From: JABCPO02 sp052174015
GTDB lineage: Bacteria; Bacillota; Clostridia; TANB77; CAG-508
Direction of reading: 5' to 3'
DNA: 16,974 nt
Assembly: GCA_052174015.1 (NCBI GenBank)
Contig: JBQMXM010000020.1
Coordinates: 1 to 16,974 of the forward strand
The notes under the pieces: model-generated
Databases searched by the model: none
What the model saw: only the letters and a program-made list of their open reading frames with translations
What the model was told of the DNA's origin: nothing
Part shown: positions 1 to 8,232 of the stretch, in pieces
Position numbering within the stretch: position 1 is the first letter of the stretch
Layout of the letters: each line of letters starts with the position of its first letter
Program-made: the position numbers and the translations under genes

Positions 1-1128
1 TATTTTTACCCATTCATATGAATTAGGTGTTAACAACATTTCTATATTTTCCCATGTTTCTGTTTGTCCAAGCTTATTATATTTTTCACTAGGTCCTGCA
101 AATATATCATACACTCCACTAGCATATTTAATATCTCCTTTTATAGTCTCATTTACTACAGAAACATTTACAATTTTTTCATGTTTTCCATCTTCTGTTT
201 TAACATATATTTTAGTTTTACCTACAGAATTTGCTGTTATAATTCCATCTTTTATAGATGCAATTGAAGGCGTTTCAGATTCCCACACTAAATCTGCAAA
301 AGATGCATTTTCAGGTTGTAATTTAGCTGAAATTAGATATTTTTGTCCTTTCCCTATAAATATATTTGTCTCATCTAAAGTTATTTTAGTAATTGGTATC
401 CATTTAACTTCAACTACCTCTTCTTTTAATATATTACCAAAAGTATCTTTAAATATTATCTTACTTACACCTGTTTCTAATGATTTTATTGTTAAATTAT
501 CTTTAACTTCTATTACAGATGGATTTGTTGATTCTAATATGACTTCATTATTTTGAGCATTTGTAGGTAAATATTCTATATCATACTTATATTCACTTTT
601 TAATGCTAATTGTTTAATACTATTCTTAATTTTAATATCTTCTAATAATGTTGTACTATCTATTTCTAAAACATTGCTTTTGATATATTTATTTTTAACA
701 TATATTTTAGTTTTACCTTTTTCTTTTCCATATATAGATAAGGTAGACGCATTTAAATCTATAATATCCTTATCTTCTACTACCCATTCTAAATCAGCAT
801 CATAAGCATCTGCAGGCTTAATATTTATAGATATCTTCGCTTTGCTTTTTGCACTAACTTTAGATTGTGATACATTAATGGTTACTTCTTCTATTTTTTT
901 AGAATTAATTTTTAATGTTGGGTCTAATTTGTCTGATATCTGCCTTATAAATAGTATAATTAACACAAATAATATACATGTAATCAAAAATATTATTTTA
1001 GACTTATTGCTAACTTGTACATTATTAATAGATTTTTCATCTTTAAATATTGTACTTCCTAGTCTTTTGGTAGGTTTATCTTTTCCAAATATCTTTTTTG
1101 GTTCTAAATCATTACCTAAATCAATCAT
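1..1128 (-). CDS. Membrane-anchored protein with bacterial Ig-like (Big_2) repeats and SH3b-like domain, partial
   Basis: The minus strand is open from an ATG at 1126-1128 to the left edge, giving 376 visible residues; the C-terminus lies outside the window. Residues 1-44 are hydrophilic and lysine-rich, and residues 45-61 form one hydrophobic membrane segment, so this looks like a type II membrane protein with a short cytoplasmic tail and a large outside part. Three Ig-like units follow: about 82-157, 160-243 and 247-326. The third is the clearest Big_2 match, with the typical pattern W-x-S-x-x-P-S-I-A and G-I-I-T-A-N-S-V-G-K-T-K-I-Y-V; GKTKIYVK occurs in both units one and three. From about 335 the sequence resembles a bacterial SH3 domain (G-V-Y-D-I-F-A-G-P-S-x-K-Y, then Y-E-W-V-K-I), a fold that often binds cell wall. 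An AGAGG stands about 14 nt before the start, a little far for a ribosome site. Likely role is wall binding or adhesion; the exact function is unknown. Confidence 0.8.
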   Translation of the reverse strand, partial: MIDLGNDLEPKKIFGKDKPTKRLGSTIFKDEKSINNVQVSNKSKIIFLITCILFVLIILFIRQISDKLDPTLKINSKKIEEVTINVSQSKVSAKSKAKISINIKPADAYDADLEWVVEDKDIIDLNASTLSIYGKEKGKTKIYVKNKYIKSNVLEIDSTTLLEDIKIKNSIKQLALKSEYKYDIEYLPTNAQNNEVILESTNPSVIEVKDNLTIKSLETGVSKIIFKDTFGNILKEEVVEVKWIPITKITLDETNIFIGKGQKYLISAKLQPENASFADLVWESETPSIASIKDGIITANSVGKTKIYVKTEDGKHEKIVNVSVVNETIKGDIKYASGVYDIFAGPSEKYNKLGQTETWENIEMLLTPNSYEWVKI

Positions 1129-1164
1129 ATTATATAGTTTTTCCTCTCTCTTTTTTCTTATTAT

Positions 1165-1210
1165 TTAATTAATCTTAATTAATTTTAATAGATTTTAATA
1201 CATTAATACA
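1165..1210. repeat. TTAAT repeats phased at 10 bp in the divergent spacer
   Basis: TTAAT begins at 1165, 1175, 1185, 1195 and 1203, so four copies are spaced exactly one helical turn apart and the fifth is 8 bp on. The first two units are TTAATTAATC and TTAATTAATT. The array sits between the start of the Ig-like gene (1128, minus) and the start of the recombinase gene (1372, plus), nearer the former. Phased A/T tracts of this type can bend DNA or serve as stacked protein sites; which applies here is not shown by the sequence. The rest of the spacer (1129-1371) is almost pure A/T and no promoter could be chosen with confidence. Confidence 0.6.
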
Positions 1211-1359
1211 TTTTATATATTATTATATATAATATATACTTTTTAAAATGGTATGTAAATAATTATATATATTATATTATATTTTGTAACTCAAGTAATA
1301 TAATTTAATACAATTATATACATTATATTATCTATGTTATATAATTATCATAGTAAGTT

Positions 1360-1365
1360 AAGGAG
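1360..1365 (+). promoter_or_regulatory. Ribosome binding site that decides the recombinase start
   Basis: AAGGAG lies at 1360-1365. An ATG at 1366 touches it directly with no spacer, while the next in-frame ATG at 1372 has the normal 6-nt spacing. The second ATG is therefore the better start. Confidence 0.8.
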
Positions 1366-1371
1366 ATGATT

Positions 1372-2499
1372 ATGAGAAATAGAAAAGATAATCCAAAATT
1401 TTTAAATGAATTTTTAGATTATACAGGAACAATTCAAAATAAGGCTAAAGGAACTATAATTGAATATAATTATGATTTAGCACATTTTTTTCAATTTCTA
1501 GAATATAGGTATAATAATGATACATTACCAGAAGAAATTATAGATACAATTAAGCTAAATAACCTTACTACAAAAGATGGTATTAAACTTATAGATATTC
1601 GTGATTTACAATTACAATACCTTAAACAGATTACATTACAAGATATTCATGCATTTCTTCACTTCCTAAAGAATGAATATGATGCATTACCTGCTACTCT
1701 TGCACGTAAAGTTGCATCTATTAGGTCTTTTTTCTCATATATTTGCACTATAAAGCGAGTATTAGAGCAAAACCCTACTCTTGGACTTGAAACACCTAAA
1801 ATGCCCAAAAGACTACCTAAATATCTAGATTTAAATGACTCGTTAAATTTAATTAAATCTGCAAGTACAGAATCTTCTAATAGAAGTATTAGTAAAATGT
1901 GTGCAGTAAGAAATGTAGCTATCTTAACATTGTTTTTAAATTGTGGACTTAGACTTTCAGAACTTGTTAATATTAATATAAGAGATATTAACTTTTTTGA
2001 TAACATATTACTTATAACTGGTAAGGGGGATAAACAACGCTCTATATACTTAAACGATGCTTGTATCCAATCTATAAATGATTATTTAAAAGTTAGACCT
2101 AAAGATGTCCATCCTAGCTGCCAAGACGCCCTATTTATAAGTTCTATAAAGAAAAGAATATCCAAAAGAGCAATACAACAAATGTTAAATAATGAAATTA
2201 AGAAATCTAATATTCAAGTACAAGGTATCACACCACATAAATTAAGACACACTGCCGCTACATTAATGTTTCAATATGGACAAGTTGATATTCGCTCACT
2301 ACAAAAAGTATTAGGACATGCTTCTGTAGCTACAACTGAAATATATACACATGTAAATAATCAACAAGTACGTGAAGCAATTAATAAGAATCCTTTAGCT
2401 AATATCTATAAAGAAAATAAACAACCAAAATACAATGAATTAGATATTAGTATAAATAATGTTGATAATACAAATAATACAGATGATTTTATAGAATAG
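1372..2499 (+). CDS. Tyrosine recombinase, XerC/XerD-like
   Basis: This is a 375-residue site-specific recombinase of the lambda-integrase family, starting at the ATG at 1372 rather than 1366 because of ribosome-site spacing. The N-terminal SAM-like DNA-binding part covers about residues 10-135 and includes an extra stretch at about 46-85 that makes it longer than standard ~300-residue XerC/D. The catalytic part has the complete set: R194 (in CGLRLSEL), K218 (TGKGDKQR), H289 and R292 (HKLRH), H316 (LGHAS) and nucleophile Y325 (EIYTH). A hydrophilic Asn/Asp-rich tail of about 35 residues ends the protein. Family knowledge says such enzymes resolve chromosome dimers at dif or invert or integrate DNA. 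The spacing and sequence after R194 are like housekeeping XerC/D, yet there is no phage or transposon context and its neighbours are surface-protein genes. It is transcribed alone and ends at the shared hairpin at 2545-2586. Confidence 0.92.
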   Translation: MRNRKDNPKFLNEFLDYTGTIQNKAKGTIIEYNYDLAHFFQFLEYRYNNDTLPEEIIDTIKLNNLTTKDGIKLIDIRDLQLQYLKQITLQDIHAFLHFLKNEYDALPATLARKVASIRSFFSYICTIKRVLEQNPTLGLETPKMPKRLPKYLDLNDSLNLIKSASTESSNRSISKMCAVRNVAILTLFLNCGLRLSELVNINIRDINFFDNILLITGKGDKQRSIYLNDACIQSINDYLKVRPKDVHPSCQDALFISSIKKRISKRAIQQMLNNEIKKSNIQVQGITPHKLRHTAATLMFQYGQVDIRSLQKVLGHASVATTEIYTHVNNQQVREAINKNPLANIYKENKQPKYNELDISINNVDNTNNTDDFIE

Positions 2500-2544
2500 A
2501 CTATAATCTAATCTAATCTAAATAACATTAAATTAAAAATTAAG

Positions 2545-2586
2545 AAAAAAATAGTAATTAAATATATTATTTAACTACTATTTTTT
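2545..2586. terminator. Bidirectional intrinsic terminator
   Basis: An inverted repeat with arms at 2546-2564 and 2568-2586 encloses a 3-nt loop. Eighteen of 19 pairs match; A2557 faces C2575. Seven A residues start the left arm and six T residues end the right arm, so RNA made in either direction ends in a U-run. It lies between the convergent recombinase gene (ends 2499, plus) and the adhesin gene (ends 2609, minus) and can serve both. The stem has only one G-C pair, so its strength is uncertain. Confidence 0.75.
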
Positions 2587-2608
2587 ATTCTTCTATTCTT
2601 GTATTCTT

Positions 2609-5600
2609 CTATCTCATCTTGCTTTTTAATAATAATTCACGTATTACTATATCTAATGTAATAGTTAAAATTAATACAATTATAGATATTAATAGTGGTA
2701 TTAATCGTTTATCCACTTTTTTGTATAATATACTATTTAGATTATCTATAGAAATATCTCCTAAAGGTAATACCTTAGTTTTAGTATTAACTATCCTTAC
2801 TGTTTGTATATCATTTGTATTTTTAACTTTAAAATATACATCTTTGCATATATTATATCCTTTAGGAGAACTTGTTTCTCTTAATATATATGTTTCTCCT
2901 ATTTTCAAGTCATATATTGTATATGGTTTATCTGTTGAAGTAAATTCATATAGCACTTTACCATTTTTTAATATTTGTAATTTAGCATTTGCTAGCGGCA
3001 TGTTATTTTCATCAACTTTTAATATTTGTACATTAGTCTGTTTTTCATTAAATATCTTAATAGTATTATCAGTATTATTATCTTTTAGCTTAAACATTAT
3101 ACGCTTATTATTTAATATATATCCTTTAGGTGCTTGTTTTTCTTGTATATAATATACCTTATTTCTTTCAAGTCCATACACTCTTACACCATATTTATCT
3201 TTTTCTGATATATGTATTTCTGAATTTCCATATACATCTTTAAATAGTTTGCCATCTTCAGTATATATATTGAATATAGCATTATATAGTTTTTCTTTAG
3301 AATGTAAATCTTCTTTTACTATATTAATATAATTTTCTGTATTTTTTAAAGTTATTAATTGCATTTCTTTAGTATTTTTAACTATTATTTTATAATCTTT
3401 AATCATACTTTTTTTATCTATATTATTAGCTACTTCTAATTCTGAAATATAGTAACTCTTATTTGCTTCTAAACCATATATATGATGTATTCCATCTGCT
3501 GAAACATTGCTCGTATTCCATTTATCTACAATCTTTCCATTCTCATCTTTCAATACTATGATATTACCTTTTAAATGATTATTAGTTAGAGTAGATCTTT
3601 TTTCTATACCAACATGTGTTTTTGAATTCTCTGCCACAATTTTAGCACTACTATTATTATCATATATAGCAAAACGAAGTGATAAATTATCTAATACATA
3701 TCCAATAGAAGATTTTATTTCTTTTAATATATAGTTACCATATACTAAACCTCCTATCTTTATTTTTCCATCTTTATCTGTTATATATGTATTATTTGAT
3801 AATTCTTGTTCTATACCATTATTAACACTATATAATTTAAATTGTGTACCAGATATACCTGTCTTAGTATTTGAATCTATCTTTAATAATTCAAAAGCTC
3901 CTCTTTTAAGTCTATTAAGTATATTAAAGTTAAATATATTATCATAATTAAATGTTATATCTGTTTTATCTTTTTTAAGTTTTAATTCTGTAGAACTTAT
4001 ATTATGATTATTTTTATCCATAGCATATATATTAACATTACTATAGCTATTTTCATCACAATTATTTTCTATACCTTTAATAGATATATTATATACCTTT
4101 TTATCTAACTCATATTTAAAAGGTGTATATAGCTCTTTCAAATAGTATTCTCCTATAGGTATATTATTAAATGTAATTATCCCATTATTATCTGGACTTT
4201 TTACATCAACTAAAGTATCTTTATCTAGCTCACCTATCTTCTCCTTATTATATAATCCAAAATGTACTCTAGAATATAGTTTGGATACATCTATTATTTT
4301 TTCATCTTCAAAATGCTTTCTATTTATTTTAATATGCTGTCTTACTCTTTTATTCACAATTTTAGGACTTTCTTTAAAATCCACTTTTAAATTTTGATTT
4401 TGTGGGGTAAATTCTATTGATATACCTGCATTTTGTGCTACATATCCTTTCTTTGCTAAAGTTTCTTTTATAATATATTTTCCAAGTGGAATTCCTGTAA
4501 TTCTATTTAATTCTGAAACTCTACTTGTTTTAATATATTTAACAGAATTATCTTTTAATAGTTTCTGTATGCTTTTATTTTCATCAAGGCTCTTATTTTT
4601 AAATATATATGTTTTTCTACCTATAACTTCATTTTTATGATATATCAATTCTTTGTCTAAATATATATCATTATTTGCAAAAGATAATGTTTCATTTGCT
4701 TTAAATATACACTCTTTTTTATCATTAGTATAGATATCTTCTTTTGCTACTATACTAAAATAGCAATCTTCTAACCTTTCTTCTGCATATATAGGGGTAT
4801 ATACTTGTTTGGTAATATTCTCTACATTTGCTTGATTATATTTTTCATATTCTATTTTTTCTTTAGGAAAAGTGTATTTTACCTTATCTTTAACACAATA
4901 CTTTTTAATTATCTCAGTATATTCATTTAATTTATATTTTTTTAATAATTCATCTTTGCATTTATTACTATTATAGCTATCTTTTTTATTACTTGTACTA
5001 TTAATTATAATTGTTTCTGTATGTACTATATTATTATGATTATCTAATACTTCATATATAATCTTACTTGTATTTACAATATTATTTAAAAAATATTTTA
5101 ATATATCTCTTTCATCTTTAGACAATATATCTAAATATTTAGTATCCATTAATTGATATAATGATATATTATTTACTTCTGCTCTATTTTTATTATATAT
5201 CTTTTTAAATATATTAGAAATTTTAGACATAACTATATTATCATATTCATTATTTTTAATTCTAGTAGATTCTAAAAATATACTACCACTATTATCTGTT
5301 TTAGTATGTATAGTTTCGGTATATTTCATAGTTTGTTTTTTAGTTTTTCCTTTATTATCTTCATTATCTCCATTTTCTATACTGATTATATGTTTTTGTA
5401 TATTACAATTCATATTTTTCAAAATATTAAATCTAGATTCATGTGTAATATTAGCATTTTTTTCAATTTGAATCTTTCTGTCTTCTTTTTTCCACCCTTT
5501 AAACTTTTCTCCATACTTATTTAATTGTAATGTTCCTGTTTGTGGAGTGTTTTCTATTTCATAGTCTAAAACTTTAATTTCTTCTCCATTTAGATTAATT

Positions 5601-6661
5601 TCATATATGTTTTTAAATAAGTCTTCTTGTTTAATTTCAAAATAGTGTTTCTTATTTGATATTGTATAACCTTTTGGAGCTTTAATTTCTTTTAAATAGT
5701 ATTTTCCAATCTTTAAATTATATTTAGATATACCTATACCTTGATTATTTGTTTTTATAGTAAAGTCTAAAGGTTTATTAGTCTCTGCATTATATACTAA
5801 AAACTCAACATTAGCTACAGATATATTATTTTTAGTTTCACTATCTTTTTTAATAATCTTTAATTTCATTTCTGTAGGTAAGTCTGGATGAAATCCTATT
5901 AAAAATAGGTCTTGCTTATTCTTAAATTTAGCAAATTTAAACATAAAATCTTGATGTAGATTTGGTTGTAATTTTATCATTTGACCATATGTCATATTTG
6001 GTTTAGATATATTAAAATTATCTACTAAATTTTGAATTTCTCTATATTTATCATAGACTCTTTTATTAAAATTAACATCTTTTGTGTGTATTGGATATGT
6101 CTTCCATAATCCATTACTTTCAGGCGTTATTTTTACTCCCATATTATGTGTTGCCATATATAATAGCTTGTTATCCTTATTATTATGCTTATTACTATTT
6201 TTTAAATCATTTAGTCCATTCAGACTCCAAAAATACATTTGAGTTGCGATAGCTCTTTCTTTAGAATTATCACCATTATATCCTATTCCAAAAAAAGCCC
6301 ATTTCCATAATCTATCTACTCTATCTTTACCAAGTAGTTTTATTGTTTCATTATAGTCTAATATTTCTGCTTCATCTGTTCCTGATTTAACTAATGGTTG
6401 TACACAATATGCAATCTTATTATATACCTTATATTGCTCATAAGGTAATGCAAAATCTCTGTATAGTCCATTACCAATACTTTTACCATCTGCTTTTTTA
6501 GATGCAAATCCAATAAGTATATCATTATCTATCTTTACATCTACATTTAATTTTTGTTTGGTACTTGCATTTACAAATGGTAAAATATATGAAAATATAA
6601 TCAGCATTATAAGGGTTAAAGGTATCACCTTATTAATTATCCCATGTACTTTTCTTATCAT
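2609..6661 (-). CDS. Thioester-domain adhesin with Cna_B/SpaA repeats
   Basis: This 1350-residue surface protein begins with a signal peptide (residues 1-32, hydrophobic 12-30, likely cut after VNA). Residues about 45-260 form a thioester (TQXA) domain: C86 in AYCVQP and Q141 in ATQMYFW are the expected Cys-Gln pair, which in known family members forms an internal thioester that bonds covalently to host ligands. A stack of prealbumin-like Cna_B/SpaA domains follows, each marked by a Y-x-L-K-E type strand whose Glu normally makes a Lys-Asn isopeptide bond: E325, E733, E843, E981, E1074, E1174 and E1262. The second unit carries a very long insertion (about 385-705) with several cysteines. Residues about 1321-1343 are a membrane segment with a basic end (KSKMR). 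No LPXTG is present; the nearest likeness is LPLGD at 1298-1302, about 18 residues before the membrane segment. AGAAGGA is 6 nt before the ATG. Role in adhesion is inferred from domains. Confidence 0.88.
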   Translation of the reverse strand: MIRKVHGIINKVIPLTLIMLIIFSYILPFVNASTKQKLNVDVKIDNDILIGFASKKADGKSIGNGLYRDFALPYEQYKVYNKIAYCVQPLVKSGTDEAEILDYNETIKLLGKDRVDRLWKWAFFGIGYNGDNSKERAIATQMYFWSLNGLNDLKNSNKHNNKDNKLLYMATHNMGVKITPESNGLWKTYPIHTKDVNFNKRVYDKYREIQNLVDNFNISKPNMTYGQMIKLQPNLHQDFMFKFAKFKNKQDLFLIGFHPDLPTEMKLKIIKKDSETKNNISVANVEFLVYNAETNKPLDFTIKTNNQGIGISKYNLKIGKYYLKEIKAPKGYTISNKKHYFEIKQEDLFKNIYEINLNGEEIKVLDYEIENTPQTGTLQLNKYGEKFKGWKKEDRKIQIEKNANITHESRFNILKNMNCNIQKHIISIENGDNEDNKGKTKKQTMKYTETIHTKTDNSGSIFLESTRIKNNEYDNIVMSKISNIFKKIYNKNRAEVNNISLYQLMDTKYLDILSKDERDILKYFLNNIVNTSKIIYEVLDNHNNIVHTETIIINSTSNKKDSYNSNKCKDELLKKYKLNEYTEIIKKYCVKDKVKYTFPKEKIEYEKYNQANVENITKQVYTPIYAEERLEDCYFSIVAKEDIYTNDKKECIFKANETLSFANNDIYLDKELIYHKNEVIGRKTYIFKNKSLDENKSIQKLLKDNSVKYIKTSRVSELNRITGIPLGKYIIKETLAKKGYVAQNAGISIEFTPQNQNLKVDFKESPKIVNKRVRQHIKINRKHFEDEKIIDVSKLYSRVHFGLYNKEKIGELDKDTLVDVKSPDNNGIITFNNIPIGEYYLKELYTPFKYELDKKVYNISIKGIENNCDENSYSNVNIYAMDKNNHNISSTELKLKKDKTDITFNYDNIFNFNILNRLKRGAFELLKIDSNTKTGISGTQFKLYSVNNGIEQELSNNTYITDKDGKIKIGGLVYGNYILKEIKSSIGYVLDNLSLRFAIYDNNSSAKIVAENSKTHVGIEKRSTLTNNHLKGNIIVLKDENGKIVDKWNTSNVSADGIHHIYGLEANKSYYISELEVANNIDKKSMIKDYKIIVKNTKEMQLITLKNTENYINIVKEDLHSKEKLYNAIFNIYTEDGKLFKDVYGNSEIHISEKDKYGVRVYGLERNKVYYIQEKQAPKGYILNNKRIMFKLKDNNTDNTIKIFNEKQTNVQILKVDENNMPLANAKLQILKNGKVLYEFTSTDKPYTIYDLKIGETYILRETSSPKGYNICKDVYFKVKNTNDIQTVRIVNTKTKVLPLGDISIDNLNSILYKKVDKRLIPLLISIIVLILTITLDIVIRELLLKSKMR

Positions 6662-7057
6662 ATTATATCCTTCTACCTTTCTATTGTTTTAATACATATT
6701 ATATACAAAATATAATATTCAACATATAAAACATAACATATAGTAGAGATATGCACAGATAATATATAATCACAATATATAGTATATATAAATATAATAT
6801 ATAATATATAGATTATTTAATTTATAACTTTGTGATTTATGAATTTATAAATTACTGATTAAATTATTTGAACTAATTTATGAGTTAATTATTGAATTAA
6901 TTTTGTATATAATATTATACGTTTTATTATTTACTGTTATATTTATTGTATTTATCTTTTGTAAAATTATTTATTTTTTTGAAATTTTTATTATTGATTT
7001 AATATTTGAATATTTAACATTGAATTATTATTTGAATTAATTTATTGTTTAATAAAT
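6662..7057. other. Gene-free AT-rich intergenic region
   Basis: This stretch separates the adhesin start from the pta terminator. No credible gene or structured RNA was seen. It must hold the adhesin promoter, probably in 6681-6760, but several TATAAT-like boxes overlap and none has a convincing -35 partner. A 12-bp direct repeat, TTGAATTAATTT, occurs at 6892-6903 and 7032-7043, and AATTTATAAATT at 6842-6853 is a perfect palindrome; both may be chance at this composition. Confidence 0.6.
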
Positions 7058-7085
7058 AAAAAACTATAGGTGACTCCCTATAGTT
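7058..7085 (-). terminator. Intrinsic terminator after pta
   Basis: Perfect 9-bp arms AACTATAGG (7062-7070) and CCTATAGTT (7077-7085) surround a 6-nt loop. Read on the minus strand, the stem is followed by six T residues. It lies 34 bp past the pta stop codon and closes the cluster that begins at 14858. Confidence 0.88.
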
Positions 7086-7119
7086 GTATTATACTGTATA
7101 TTTTTATATTTGTAAAGCA

Positions 7120-8160
7120 TTAATTTCTTGCTTGTACACAAGTGATTACTATTATACCTATAATATCTTGAACTGTTGAACCACGTGATAAGTCATTTAT
7201 AGGTTTATTTAAACCTTGACATAATGGACCATATGCATTAGCTTTAGCAAATTGTTGTACTAACTTATATCCTATATTTCCTGCCTCTATATTAGGAAAA
7301 ATTAATATATTTGCCTTTCCTGCTACATTTGAATTTGGCGCTTTCTTTTCAGCTATTTTAGGTGATATAGCGGCATCTAATTGTAATTCTCCATCAACAT
7401 TGTTTTTAGTCAATTTTAATATATTAGTTGCTTTTTGTACTTTTTCTATTTCTTTTGAGTTTGCACTATTATATGTTGAATATGATAACATAGCTATCTT
7501 AGGGTCTATACCTGATACATTTTTAATTATAGTGTTATAGCTTTTTTCTGATTCTAAAGCTATTTCAACTAATTCTTCGCTTGTTGGTTGTTCAATTAAT
7601 GCACAATCTGAAAATATATATGTATCATTTAATAGTTTTTCTCCTTCTTCTTTCAATTTTTCATTTAAATCCATTATGAAGAATGTAGATACTATATTAT
7701 TTTCTTTTTTCTTTTTAATTATTTGTAATGCAGGACTTAATACATCTTTAGTTGTTCTAACTGCTCCTGCAACTAATCCGTCTCCCTCTATTTTTTGTAA
7801 ATACATCATACTAAAATACATATTATCATTAATTTTTTCTAATGCTTCATCAATAGTCATTCCTTTAGTTTTTCTAATTTCATATAATGATTCTGCTAAT
7901 TCTGTTTTTTTATCATATGTTACTATATCTACTATTTTTAATGTATTATTTTCTATATAGTAATTATAGTCTAAATTTAATTTAGTAGATATCTCCTCTA
8001 AATTATTTTGTATTTGATGTTTTTCTCCTATAATAATTATATTAGCTACTTCTTCTTTTAATATATTAAGTGCCGCTTCTATAATTCTAATATCTTCACC
8101 TTCAGGTAAAATTATTGTTTTTTTGTCTAATTTAACTATTTGTTTTAACTTTTCTATCAT
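7120..8160 (-). CDS. pta: Phosphate acetyltransferase
   Basis: This 346-residue enzyme moves an acetyl group between coenzyme A and phosphate (acetyl-CoA + Pi to acetyl phosphate + CoA), in the cytoplasm, as the first step of the Pta-Ack acetate/ATP pathway. Its length fits the short, single-domain Pta class. Visible family motifs are LPEGED (18-23), DGLVAGA (127-133), DGELQLDAA (256-264), AGKANILIFPNIEAGNIGYK (280-299) and GPLCQGLNKPINDLSRG (311-327). S325 and D332 hold the same seven-residue spacing as the catalytic Ser and Asp known in the archaeal enzyme. An AAGGAA lies about 8 nt before the ATG. No ackA is next to it, so acetate kinase must be elsewhere if the pathway is complete. It is the last gene of the uvrBA cluster, 72 bp after the ywaF-like gene; that gap could hold its own promoter, but none stood out. 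Confidence 0.95.
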   Translation of the reverse strand: MIEKLKQIVKLDKKTIILPEGEDIRIIEAALNILKEEVANIIIIGEKHQIQNNLEEISTKLNLDYNYYIENNTLKIVDIVTYDKKTELAESLYEIRKTKGMTIDEALEKINDNMYFSMMYLQKIEGDGLVAGAVRTTKDVLSPALQIIKKKKENNIVSTFFIMDLNEKLKEEGEKLLNDTYIFSDCALIEQPTSEELVEIALESEKSYNTIIKNVSGIDPKIAMLSYSTYNSANSKEIEKVQKATNILKLTKNNVDGELQLDAAISPKIAEKKAPNSNVAGKANILIFPNIEAGNIGYKLVQQFAKANAYGPLCQGLNKPINDLSRGSTVQDIIGIIVITCVQARN

Positions 8161-8232
8161 GTTATCATTTCCTTATTTTTTTATCTATTTATTTCTATTA
8201 TTTATTATTTATATACTATATATTTTATTTGC

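Noticed and set aside
842..1168. Plus-strand hydrophobic open frame at 842-1168
   Set aside because: It is the mirror of the Ig-like protein's N-terminal part on the minus strand, whose domains are recognisable.
1366..1371. Upstream ATG start for the recombinase
   Set aside because: It adjoins the AAGGAG with no spacing; the in-frame ATG at 1372 has normal spacing.
1129..1371. dif site or an invertible promoter next to the recombinase
   Set aside because: No convincing pair of recombinase arms or flanking inverted repeats could be told apart from the low-complexity A/T background.
5534..5551. NTPQTG (residues 371-376) in the adhesin as a sortase motif of NPQTG type
   Set aside because: It lies in the middle of the protein between domains, with no following membrane segment or basic tail.
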